From positions 29,128,890-29,192,889 of the forward strand of contig NC_052509.1 of NCBI RefSeq assembly GCF_014356525.2: a stretch of 64,000 nt of DNA, given 5' to 3'. The notes under the pieces are model-generated. The model saw only the letters and a program-made list of their open reading frames with translations, was not told the origin of the DNA and searched no databases. The stretch is from Nilaparvata lugens. Taxonomy: Eukaryota > Arthropoda > Insecta > Hemiptera > Delphacidae. This document shows positions 55,985 to 64,000 of the stretch, one piece after another. Within the stretch, counting starts at the first letter, position 1. Each line of letters opens with the position of its first letter. Position numbers and translations under genes: made by a program.

Positions 55985-56133
55985 GAGTTGAAATTTTACC
56001 AAATCCGTTCTTAGTGCGCCTCTAAAGGGCCAACTGAAGATACCTACCAAATTTGATCATTTTTGGTCCGGTAGATTTTCAGTTCTGCGAGTGAGTGAGT
56101 AAGTGAGTGAGTGAGTCAGTCAGTCAGTCAGTC
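55985..56133. repeat. Related repeat fragment with GAGT/CAGT tetranucleotide run
   Basis: ACCAAATCCGTTCTTAGTGCG followed by CCTCTAAAGGGCCAACTGAAG repeats the interior of the 55020 element (55521-55575). It ends in (GTGA)n then (CAGT)n at 56088-56133. Confidence 0.75.
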
Positions 56134-56139
56134 TGAAAT

Positions 56140-56630
56140 GTTTTCAATTTCAATATCAATATCAATATCAATTTCAATTCATTTCAATTTCAATTTCATT
56201 TCAATTTCAATTTCAATTCAATTTCAATTTCAATTCAATTTCAATTTCAATTTCAATTTCAATTTCAATTTCAATTTCATTTCAATTTCAATTTCAATTT
56301 CATTTCAATTTCAATATCAATTTCAATTCAATTTCAATTTCAATTTCAATTTCAATTTCAATTTCAATTTCAATTTCAATTTCAATTTCAATTTCAATTT
56401 CAATTTCAATTTCAATTTCAATTTCAATTTCAATTTCAATTTCAATTTCAATTTCAATTTCAATTTCAATTTCAATTTCAATTTCAATTTCAATTTCAAT
56501 CTCAATCTCAATTTCAATCTCAATTTCAATCTCAATCTCAATCTCAATTTCAATTTCAATTTCAATTTCAATTTCAATTTCAATTTCAATTTCAATTTCA
56601 ATTTCAATTTCAATTTCAATTTCAATTTCT
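56140..56630. repeat. (TTCAAT)n hexanucleotide satellite, about 490 bp
   Basis: About 80 units of TTTCAA with occasional ATCAAT, TCTCAA and shortened units. All frames through it (FNFN, EIEI, LKLK) are artefacts. Confidence 0.99.
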
Positions 56631-57479
56631 ATGGCATCAGCTGTTAAAAAATGAATTGCACGTGTTCGAGGCACATAAATCTGGTGTGTAAATCTGTACG
56701 CACCTCAAGGTCCGTACTATTAGGGTCTAAAACAAGCGCTGATAACTTGAGTTAGCAATGTTACTTTTGTAGTGCGCGCTGTGTGTAACTCGGTTCAGCG
56801 CAGCCAGCACCGCTTTAACGCCGTGGCATTAGCGCTTGTATAACATGGGCCTTAGGTGTGAAAAATGTTGTATTAGAAGTGCTGTGGGATATCGTCAAAC
56901 ATAGGCACAAAATAAGTGTTTTTCTTTTTTTTGTCAGCTTTTTCCAAATTAGGTACAAATGTTCACAGGGTGAACAAATGTCAGCTAGGGTCTAAAACTA
57001 TTATGTTGAGAGGTGCCCAATATTTCACTGAAGATACGCTCAAAGCTGGCATATTCCAAGTTTTTCTATATTTTTCGTTTTTTTATTATTTTATGGACAA
57101 AAATTTTTTATATCTGTTCCATAGGTCCGCGTAATATTTTTTTAGGTTCAGAGTAAGTTGTTTTTTCAGGGGTTTCAGAAACAACTGAATTTGAAAGTGT
57201 AAACTTGAGGTAATAGCGGTGATAAATTAGAGGGATTCCTTTCTTCAGTTTTTTATTTAGTTTTCTATGCAATTTCTCCATTTCTCAGAAAATTCATACT
57301 CGAGAGAGTTTGATATGAATGTTTTGTAAGTTAACCACGTGATTCCTATCTGAAATTTCAAAGGCCTGAACTGAATACAATAATTTTCATAATATCCTAA
57401 CAAAGTCTCTACAGAGAAATATTTATTCATTCCAATAGAAACACGATTTTTTCCATCCTGCACTACATAATTCGAATCA
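56631..57479. other. Non-coding region
   Basis: No gene supported. The few open frames are below 75 codons and T-rich. Confidence 0.4.
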
Positions 57480-57573
57480 AACGGTTCCTAAAATTCTCTT
57501 TTGACTTTTTGATGGAAAGGAGCATGCCCATATGAAAAATGCAGACGAGCGAAGCGCGCCTGCCGACTAGTAT
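57480..57573 (-). repeat. End of a second element of the 55020 family
   Basis: Read inverted from 57573: ACTAGTCGGCAGGCGCGCTT, CGCTCGTCTGCATTTTTCATATGGGCATGCTCC and TCAAAAAGTCAAA match 55020-55165 (ACTAGCCG...CGCTTCGCTCGC, TGCATTTTCCATCTGAGCATGC, TCAGAAAGTCAAA). The far end was not identified. Confidence 0.65.
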
Positions 57574-60359
57574 CAAATAGTTTCCATCGATAGAACCTAT
57601 AGTACTGTACTTTGAAATCTTTCAATTCACTTCAATTTTTTATATTATTGCTGCTGGATCCTCCTTAGTCCGCCACTGCCTGTGATTCCATGACCCCTGG
57701 ACCCCGACAGTGTCAATGGGACTCGCTTCATTCGCCTGCAAATCCCATTGAAACAGATTCATCTTGTACATCATATCACTCAAAAGAGTATTTTGAAGTT
57801 GCTTCACTCGCTTGTTCTTTTGAAATGTGACTCTTGGATAAGAACATGAAAAAATGAACCAATACCTAAGCTGAACCTCATTATGAAGTTTGAACTATTG
57901 GTTCTTGTAAAATGTGATATAACTCTTAAAAAAGCGATGAATGAATGGGAAAACCAGGCGTGATTTCAGGAAATCTATAGAGTTAGTGCATGAAATATTT
58001 ATGTCAGTTTACTCGTGAAAACTCCGGCACTCAGAGCGTGAGATGAGCTTGGTTGTCGGGCTCGGTGACAACAATCAAGCTCTCTGCACGCTAGCTTCAA
58101 CTAGTCTCCCCGACAGTAAATACCCTACTGGTTCAGAGGGGACTAGTTGTCGAGACCGTAGACGACAACTAAGCTCCTCGGTCGCTGACGACAACTAGTC
58201 TCCCCGTCAGTAAAGCTCCTCTCTCAGGAGCTCAGTTGACGCCGTCAGTAAATCCCCTCGAATGTGGTTTTAAAAGGAGCTTTACTGTCTGGGAGACTAG
58301 TTGGCGCGTTTTCAAAATAATGCACAATATAGTAAGCCTATACAGCCTCAGTTTTTATAAGTGATTCACTTGTGAAAAATACTTCAGGTATTGCACTGTC
58401 TATTGTATACAGAAATGTAACTCAAACTGTATACATAGAATATTATGCGTTTTGGAATGACAATTTTATGACGAGCAAAATTTCCAGCATTCGTGAAGTG
58501 TGAAATAATAATTCTACCAGTTTATTCGCTTCTGATTTGTGAACTATTAGAGTCTCTACCATTCAAAGCTCATTGAGCTTTCACTCTTATTTATAGACAA
58601 AGAATTCGAAACCAAATCGCTGTACAAATAATTGACTGAGTATAAACAATTCCAATTTTTTTGCTGTTATAGCGTTTACGGATAGGGCTGTGTGGACACA
58701 TGATCTGTATTCCAGATCATAGAGACTAATGATATACTGTTGATCAATTAATGTTTTAACAAAAAAAAAAAAAAAACAAAATGTACTGTTTATGTTTATT
58801 GATAAAACTTTTTGATTGAATAATCATGTTGTAACAAACTGAATGTGCATTGATTAACTAGCATTGATCTAGTTTTCATCCAGACAACGGACGTACCATA
58901 TTGCAATGCATTATATTTTTTTTAACATTTGTCACAGTGTCACTGGGTCACAGGTCACAGTCAGGGGACTTCAGAGTTGTGCACTGTCGGTGGCAGAATG
59001 CAGTTAATCTTGGAGCCATCGAGTGAATTTATGAGCGCGGTACAGCGACATGCATGTCACTGCTGTTAATTTTAAGCGTTCTCAAATTAGTGCCGCTGCA
59101 TGGGAGCCATCTATCAAACGCAATACGACGAACAATGAGGCCAGGCTTCACAGTCAGCTCTGCACCGGCAAGATGCCGCTGCATGTGGAAGCTGGCACAA
59201 TATTCATCTTGTGCCACAGGAAGTCAGAAGTTGGCAAGTTGCTAAGTACCGGAAGCGGTTCAAGTGTGAACTGACAATGGTCGTGTGTCACACTGATGGA
59301 AACTGAAGTTTGACATCGATTTGTTGAATGTATTGGATTTCAATGCAATGGACAAACTGTAAAGAAATATCCACTTGACTAAATTCGTTTAGTCAACAGA
59401 TTAGACGTGTTATGAAAACACTCCACAGTGGGTAAACTTAACACCAGAGAATATTGAATTCCAATTGATATAAAATCAATGAAGAATAATGTGACTTGAA
59501 CAACCCTACTATCCCTTATTACTACAATAATAATATCCATTACTTCATAGATCCAATTATAATTTGATTATATGGATGAGGATTACTGGAGCAATATTTT
59601 TGTAAGAAGTTTTTTTTATATTGAATTCAAATTTTGGTTTATTTTCCATTAATTTCTGTGTTGATATAACAGTTGATATTCTGTAACTCAAAAATTAAAA
59701 TTCAACTCTGTCAGCCTACTCACAACATGAACAATTTCATTATTAAATAATGTTAAAATATTTCTGCTATTCTTTTGTGAATAAACTTGGTGGATCAATA
59801 AATATCTCCTGCAGACATAAATTCGTAATTTCTAACAACTCAACTTGTTCGCATTATTCTACTGTACTGCTTCAATGATCTTCATCTCGACATGTACATA
59901 ACCTATTCATAGTACCCAAGTACCCAAGATACAGGTCATACCGAAATACAGGTCGACGGTTTTGCGTTTCTCTCTATGTTAGTATGTTTTTATGTATGCT
60001 TGTTCCACATTTAAGATTGAACACGGCATGATAGATTTTCATGAAATTTGACAGGAATGTTCCTTTTTGAATTGCTTGTCGATGTATATGAAAGGTTTTT
60101 TTTGAAATTTTGCATTTGAAGGATAATATGGAAGAAAAAGGAAATTCCTGTATACCCCAACATTACGGTAAAAATCAGTCTAGAGAATTATTAAGACTAG
60201 AGAATCTGTTGTGGAGTGGATTATTAATATCATAATATGCAATGACGCATGCGATTAATAACGTGAAGACTAAGATAAAGCAATCTTTTTTTCTGCTCAA
60301 AGTAACATAGTATTTGATAATTCCAGTTAATTAATTAAATTATTAATTTTAATCATAGT
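57574..60359. other. Non-coding region with local palindromes
   Basis: No gene supported. 58070-58290 contains repeated inverted blocks (GACTAGTTGTC / GACAACTAGTC, GACAGTAAA, GTCAGTAAA). A poly-A run of 18 occurs at 58761. The rest is unremarkable AT-rich sequence. Confidence 0.4.
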
Positions 60360-60840
60360 AATGCTAATTTTCCAAGGTACATCTCCATATCTCTATATCT
60401 ATAAAAGGCTAAGCCGCGACTGACTCAAATCACACCACAGCCCAAACTACTGAGCCTAAAAACTTAAAATTTCGCACAATTGTTTATGGTAGCCTCAAAA
60501 CATCCACTAAGAAAGGATTTTCAGAAATTTGCCTCCCTGAGGGAGCTGGGGCCCCCCAAAAATCTCGTACTTTTTAACCGCTCATTCCACAGCAAAGTCA
60601 TGAGAAACTTTTTTGTTCAGCTACGAAAAATATTTAGATATATGCAGAAAAATTCCGATCAGGAGCACATGGGTGTTCAGGAGAGGGCTTTTTTCGAAAA
60701 ATTTTTATGTAAAATCATACTACAGCTAGAATTGATTGACCTACAGACTTACACAAACTTTGCACAAGTATTCTTCAAACATGCTAGACGCGCACTAAGA
60801 ACGGATTTTGAGATATTTTGCCTCTAAGGATTTCAAAGGA
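60360..60840. repeat. Dispersed repeat fragment sharing a 19-mer with the 55020 family
   Basis: Contains CGCACTAAGAACGGATTT (60790-60807), the inverse of AAATCCGTTCTTAGTGCG at 56001. It also contains a related ATCCACTAAGAAAGGATTTT at 60500. The 115-codon plus frame here (60480-60827) has no recognised domain and is probably repeat-derived. Confidence 0.5.
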
Positions 60841-60898
60841 TAAAAAAAGATCCTATTAAGTAAGGTTATAAACATGGTAAGGTAAACGCCATATGAAA

Positions 60899-61301
60899 CA
60901 AAAAATCTACAAGAGTAACTTTTTCCAGTAAATCTAATAACAAATCCATTGACACCACATTTGTCAAGATTGAACAAAAAATAAGGATCTCATGGGAAAA
61001 CTAGATCCAATAACTAAGAAACCAAGAATAACTTTTTCCATTTATCAAGATTGAACAGAAAATAAGGAAAAATTAGATCCAATTTCTTGAATAACTAAGA
61101 ATAATTTTTTTCAGTAAATCCATTATTTGTCAAGGGATCCTAACTCTGAAACTGAGCAACAAGCATTTTTATGTTGAGACCCTTTCTTAAGCAAACCTCA
61201 GCACTAAACCCCCCCCCCACAGGGGGGGGGTTGGGGGGCTTGACCCTCTGCCTTTAACCAGCCAAGCTTGAACTACTTGAAAACTCACCTCAGGTTGTAT
61301 T
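60899..61301 (+). repeat. Left terminal inverted repeat of copy D
   Basis: Pairs with 63177-63582. It contains AACTTTTTCCAGTAAATCTA, CAAGATTGAACAAAAAATAAGG, GGATCCTAACTCTGAAACTG and the C10-ACA-G9 hairpin, and ends AACTCACCTCAGGTTGTATT. Confidence 0.95.
61209..61238. other. C10-ACA-G9-TT-G6 hairpin in left arm
   Basis: C run 61209-61218 pairs with G run 61222-61230, followed by TT and six more G. The opposite arm has the equivalent at 63240-63273. It could form a very stable stem or a G-quadruplex. Confidence 0.9.
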
Positions 61302-61325
61302 GAGAAGAAAAAATATATAATAAAA

Positions 61326-62534
61326 ATGTATAAGAAAGAAGTCAAGTCGGATATATTACTTGTTGATCAGAGTGTACATCTTGATGAGAGTATTACCAAA
61401 TATGAGTATATCACTCACACACCATATATTCAACAGACATTTAATTACAATGATGAAATTCGAATTAGTTTAAAACAAGAAGATATTTATACACTTCCAA
61501 GTAGAAGTTTTCTCATAATTGAAGGCGAAATCAAAGTGAAAGATAAGAATGATGTTGAAACCAAGGACTTTTCACTTATCAATAATGGAGTTGCATACCT
61601 ATTTGATGAAATCAGATATGAATTGGGAGGGGTTGAAGTTGATCGCACACGTAATGTAGGATTGACAACAACCATGAAAAACTATCTACGTCAATCAAAA
61701 CTCAATGAAAAAATTATGGAGAATGCAGGATGGAAGTTGACTGGATGGAAAAGTTTAGATAAATTCTGCTTTTGCATTCCTTTGGATATGTGGTTAGGTG
61801 TAATGGAAGACTATAGTAAAGTTCTATTAAATGTTCGTCAGGAAATTGTTCTATTAAGATCATCATCAGACTTAAATTGTATTGAATCAGAGACAGCAAA
61901 ATCGGTGAAAATTGATATTACAAAACTACAATGGAAAGTACCCTATACACATGCTTCTGACACTGTTCGTCTTGATCTGCTGAGTTTAACACATAGTGAT
62001 ATACCAATTACCATTCCATTCAGATCATGGGAATTGCATGAATTTCCACAATTACCTGAAACTACTTATCTTCAATGGACAGTTAAGACAACTTCGAACA
62101 TATTGAAACCTAGATTCATTATTCTTGGATTACAAAAAAATAGGAAAAATGTTATAACTGCTAACAGGTCACATTTCGATTTCTGTAATCTGAACAATGT
62201 TAATCTCTATTTAAATGCTCAATCATTCCCCTATGAAAATATTGTTGGTAATAAACATTTATTGTATCACATGTTCTCTGAATTCCAAAATGAATACTAT
62301 CCTTATAACAGCAGTACATCAATTGAGCATAAAACATTCAATGAATATGCACCATTGGTTGTTATAGACTGTAGTAAGCAAAATGAACTATTGAAATCTG
62401 GTGCAATAGACATAAAGTTGACATTGGAAACAACAAATTATTTCTCAGAAAAAACCAGTGCCTACTGTTTAATCCTCTATGATAATGAGTTTGAATATAC
62501 ACCACTGAGTGGAACAGTAAAAAGAGTATTATAA
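61326..62534 (+). CDS. Polinton-type major capsid protein, copy D, intact (402 aa)
   Basis: Complete frame from ATG 61326, which lies 25 bp inside the left arm after AAAAAATATATAATAAAA. Conserved blocks are YTLPSRSFLIIEGEIKV, YLFDEIRYELGG (residues 91-102), RNVGLTTTMK, EIVLLRSSSDLNCIES (173-188), ITKLQWKVPYTHASDTVRL, FPYENIVGN, YHMFSEFQNEYYPY and a C-terminal EYTPLSGTVKR. These align end to end with the 416-aa copy C MCP. It is clearly diverged from C yet carries no stops, which suggests either recent insertion or selection. No other virion gene accompanies it. Confidence 0.88.
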   Translation: MYKKEVKSDILLVDQSVHLDESITKYEYITHTPYIQQTFNYNDEIRISLKQEDIYTLPSRSFLIIEGEIKVKDKNDVETKDFSLINNGVAYLFDEIRYELGGVEVDRTRNVGLTTTMKNYLRQSKLNEKIMENAGWKLTGWKSLDKFCFCIPLDMWLGVMEDYSKVLLNVRQEIVLLRSSSDLNCIESETAKSVKIDITKLQWKVPYTHASDTVRLDLLSLTHSDIPITIPFRSWELHEFPQLPETTYLQWTVKTTSNILKPRFIILGLQKNRKNVITANRSHFDFCNLNNVNLYLNAQSFPYENIVGNKHLLYHMFSEFQNEYYPYNSSTSIEHKTFNEYAPLVVIDCSKQNELLKSGAIDIKLTLETTNYFSEKTSAYCLILYDNEFEYTPLSGTVKRVL

Positions 62535-62879
62535 ATCTTCTATAAAATAACAAAGAACTAGACAATATTCAAATCAAAAGTATTATCTACAAATGTATCA
62601 ATATTTTACCTTCAGTATCATCCCATTAATTTATAGAATTGTTCTTGTCTTCCCATAGAATTTTCTCCAAATTTAATTTTAAAGCATTTTATATTATTAT
62701 TTGATTTATCAGCTTCTTTCAAAGCAAAATACTGACTGTGATGATATAGTGTCATCTATATGAGCTTAGATTCTTCATTAAAGTTGAATAATATTCTTGG
62801 TCTGGGTAACCAAACCTATATTTTTTCTGGGTGTACTCACCTACATCTACAATTTCTTTCTGGGTGTACTCACCTAAAC
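62535..62879. other. Intergenic region between convergent genes of copy D
   Basis: AT-rich. Contains two copies of TTTCTGGGTGTACTCACCTA (62823 and 62858), about 35 bp apart, and ATAAA-type signals on both strands that could end the two transcripts. Confidence 0.5.
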
Positions 62880-63152
62880 CTAAGATTTTTCACCTATATT
62901 TATTACATTTTTTTCATACCATTCTTTAAAAGAGATTCCAGAAGAAAGTGAGAATTGTTGGATTAAGTTTGGATCAGTCATATACTTCCATTCTTTTTCA
63001 TTATTGAGATTGATGTTTGGTATGAAAGTTGCAGCTAATGGTATACATTGTAAAAAATGGAAAAAATTCTGAATCAAATTTTTGATATCAACATTAATAT
63101 CACTATTATTATCTTTATCATACAAATATCGACCAAATTTATCAACACTCAT
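62880..63152 (-). CDS. Small protein (90 aa) convergent to the copy D capsid gene
   Basis: ATG 63152 lies 25 bp inside the right arm, mirroring the capsid gene start inside the left arm. The sequence starts MSVDKFGRYLYDKDN. Short MSVDKFGR-type N-termini occur, as I recall, in Polinton fibre-like proteins of insects, but the rest (FFHFLQCIPLAATFIPNINL, FKEWYEKNVIN) is not recognised. The frame ends at 62880, leaving about 345 bp between the two convergent genes. Confidence 0.5.
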   Translation of the reverse strand: MSVDKFGRYLYDKDNNSDINVDIKNLIQNFFHFLQCIPLAATFIPNINLNNEKEWKYMTDPNLIQQFSLSSGISFKEWYEKNVINIGEKS

Positions 63153-63176
63153 GATCTATTTTTATAATAAATGTTT

Positions 63177-63582
63177 AATACAACCTGAGGTGAGTTTTCA
63201 AGTAGTTCAAGCTTAGCTGGTTAAAGGCAGAGGGTCGAGCCCCCCCAACCCCCCCCCCTGTGGGGGGGGGGGGTTTAGTGCTGAGGTTTGCTTAAGAAAG
63301 GGTCTCAACATAAAAATGCTTGTTGCTCAGTTTCAGAGTTAGGATCCCTTGACAAATAATGGATTTACTGAAAAAAATTATTCTTAGTTATTCAAGAAAT
63401 TGGATCTAATTTTTCCTTATTTTCTGTTCAATCTTGATAAATGGAAAAAGTTATTCTTGGTTTCTTAGTTATTGGATCTAGTTTTCCCATGAGATCCTTA
63501 TTTTTTGTTCAATCTTGACAAATGAGGTGTCAATGGATTTGTTATTAGATTTACTGGAAAAAGTTACTCTTGTAGATTTTTT
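63177..63582 (-). repeat. Right terminal inverted repeat of copy D
   Basis: Inverse of 60899-61301, starting AATACAACCTGAGGTGAGTT. Contains the matching C10-TGT-G12 hairpin at 63249-63273. Confidence 0.95.
63240..63273. other. C7-AA-C10-TGT-G12 hairpin in right arm
   Basis: Mirror of the left-arm hairpin. The runs differ in length between arms (G9 against G12), which may reflect slippage or sequencing error. Confidence 0.9.
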
Positions 63583-63790
63583 GTAAAATTAACGGTTTCT
63601 TAGTTATTCAAGAAATAAAAAAAGCTGGATCTAGTTTTCCCATGAGATCCTTATTTTCTGTTCAATCTTGACAAATGGGGTGTCAATGGATTCGTTATTA
63701 GATTTACTGGAAAAAGTTACTATTGTAATTTTTTTGTAAAATTAACGGTTTCTTAGTTATTCAAGAAATAAAAAAAAGCTGGATCTAGTT
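63474..63790. repeat. Tandem 153-bp units at the outer right arm of copy D
   Basis: The block starting GGATCTAGTTTTCCCATGAG recurs at 63474 and 63627, with a partial third unit at 63781. Units include CAATCTTGACAAATGNGGTG, TAGATTTACTGGAAAAAGTTAC and AAAATTAACGGTTTCTTAG. Only about one unit is present in the left arm. Confidence 0.9.
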
Positions 63791-64000
63791 TTTTTTTCCA
63801 AAAAAGTGGGAAATCTTCATTTGAGGTTTATTGTGAGATTAGGGGTATGGCTAGGTTAGGTTAGATCAGATTACATTGGATTGGGCAAGGTTAGAACCAA
63901 GAATCAGATTTGAGCCAGGTTTGAGCCAGCTTTGGGGCAGCTTTTCTCCAGCTTTTCTTCAGCTTTTCTTCAGCTTTTCTCCAGAAGTCTCACTTTACCC
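63791..64000. other. Right edge of window
   Basis: No gene. Contains GGTTAGGTTAG, and 12-bp repeats of CAGCTTTTCTTC / CAGCTTTTCTCC between 63938 and 63985. It may be further element end or flank. Confidence 0.5.

Larger units (their letters stand above)
60899..63582. mobile_element. Compact capsid-only Polinton-like element (copy D) with long terminal inverted repeats
   Basis: Arms of about 400 bp (60899-61301 and 63177-63582) are inverted copies of each other with few differences. Between them lie only an intact MCP-type gene and one small convergent gene. Each gene starts 25 bp inside an arm. The polymerase, integrase, ATPase and other capsid genes of Polintons are absent, so it must be non-autonomous or a deleted derivative. 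Its MCP is as distant from copy C as from A, so it is not a fragment of the other copies here. The right arm is longer outward owing to tandem 153-bp units. Confidence 0.8.

Noticed and set aside
56111..56674. 178-aa FN-repeat and EIEI/LKLK-repeat frames
   Set aside because: Translations of the TTCAAT hexamer array in different frames; no flanking coding sequence.
59029..59274. 60-74-codon frames on both strands near 59.1 kb
   Set aside because: Short, overlapping and without motif or repeat support.
60480..60827. 115-aa frame upstream of copy D
   Set aside because: Lies in a dispersed repeat that shares blocks with non-coding elements at 55-56 kb; no recognised domain.
1..64000. Bacterial or free viral genome interpretation because of overlapping genes and phage-like capsid proteins
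   Set aside because: LINEs, piggyBac, microsatellites, nested decay and long non-coding stretches show integrated eukaryotic DNA.

Overview
The window looks like a transposable-element graveyard in an AT-rich arthropod genome, most likely an insect. A hemipteran is my best guess, from the combination of Polinton-type elements, Jockey/CR1-like LINEs, piggyBac relatives and the GCTCGC(T)TCGCTCGCC-ended short repeats; this is inference, not proof. I recognise no ordinary host gene and no convincing rRNA, tRNA or CRISPR array. There is one 100-N assembly gap (38947-39046).

Layout. 1-2056: minus-strand LINE (ORF1 plus endonuclease), running off the left edge. 2068-about 4530: minus-strand LINE with an internal deletion that fuses the ORF1 start to the reverse transcriptase. 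About 4535-22045: Polinton/Maverick copy A (plus strand). Its genes run in this order: protein-primed DNA polymerase B (N-terminus lost), integrase with chromodomain, three small unknown genes, packaging ATPase, a two-frame structural-type gene, a phospholipase A2-type capsid-associated protein, adenain-like protease, minor capsid protein, a small protein, major capsid protein (MCP), a conserved KG/CxxH gene with a BIR-like tail, and small conserved genes. Copy A is broken by a piggyBac-type transposon in the MCP gene (12600-15377) and by 4 kb of foreign repeats (17729 to about 21780) that include a 717-bp tandem duplication.

22046-28780 is mostly non-coding repeat debris, with an AT tract, a Jockey-type LINE tail and two odd minisatellite-like zones. 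28785-31294 is Polinton copy B (plus strand, 3' gene module only). 36600-38946 is a LINE and 39093-39700 is a LINE 3' fragment on the minus strand. 40744-44566 is Polinton copy C (minus strand) with an intact 416-aa MCP, followed downstream by GA/CT-rich tandem arrays. A 2.1-kb block from the end of copy B (30664-32783) is duplicated at 44566-46689, where it truncates the copy C minor capsid gene. Both duplicate blocks lead into long GT tracts. 48520-54890 is a LINE split by a younger CR1-like LINE that carries an SGNH-hydrolase ORF1 (48796-53935). 55020-57573 holds short inverted-repeat elements and a 490-bp TTCAAT satellite.

The most distinctive object is at 60899-63582. It is a compact element with roughly 400-bp terminal inverted repeats, each with a C10/G9-12 hairpin. 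It contains only an intact 402-aa capsid-type gene and a small convergent gene, which looks like a non-autonomous, capsid-only Polinton derivative.

How the genes fit together: copies A-C share a collinear late module (minor capsid, small basic protein overlapping the MCP start, MCP, KG/CxxH-BIR-like gene, 91-aa gene, about 105-aa gene). Comparing copies shows which ORFs are real and where each is broken. Most copies are pseudogenes. The copy A ATPase and PLA2 genes and the MCPs of C and D are still open.
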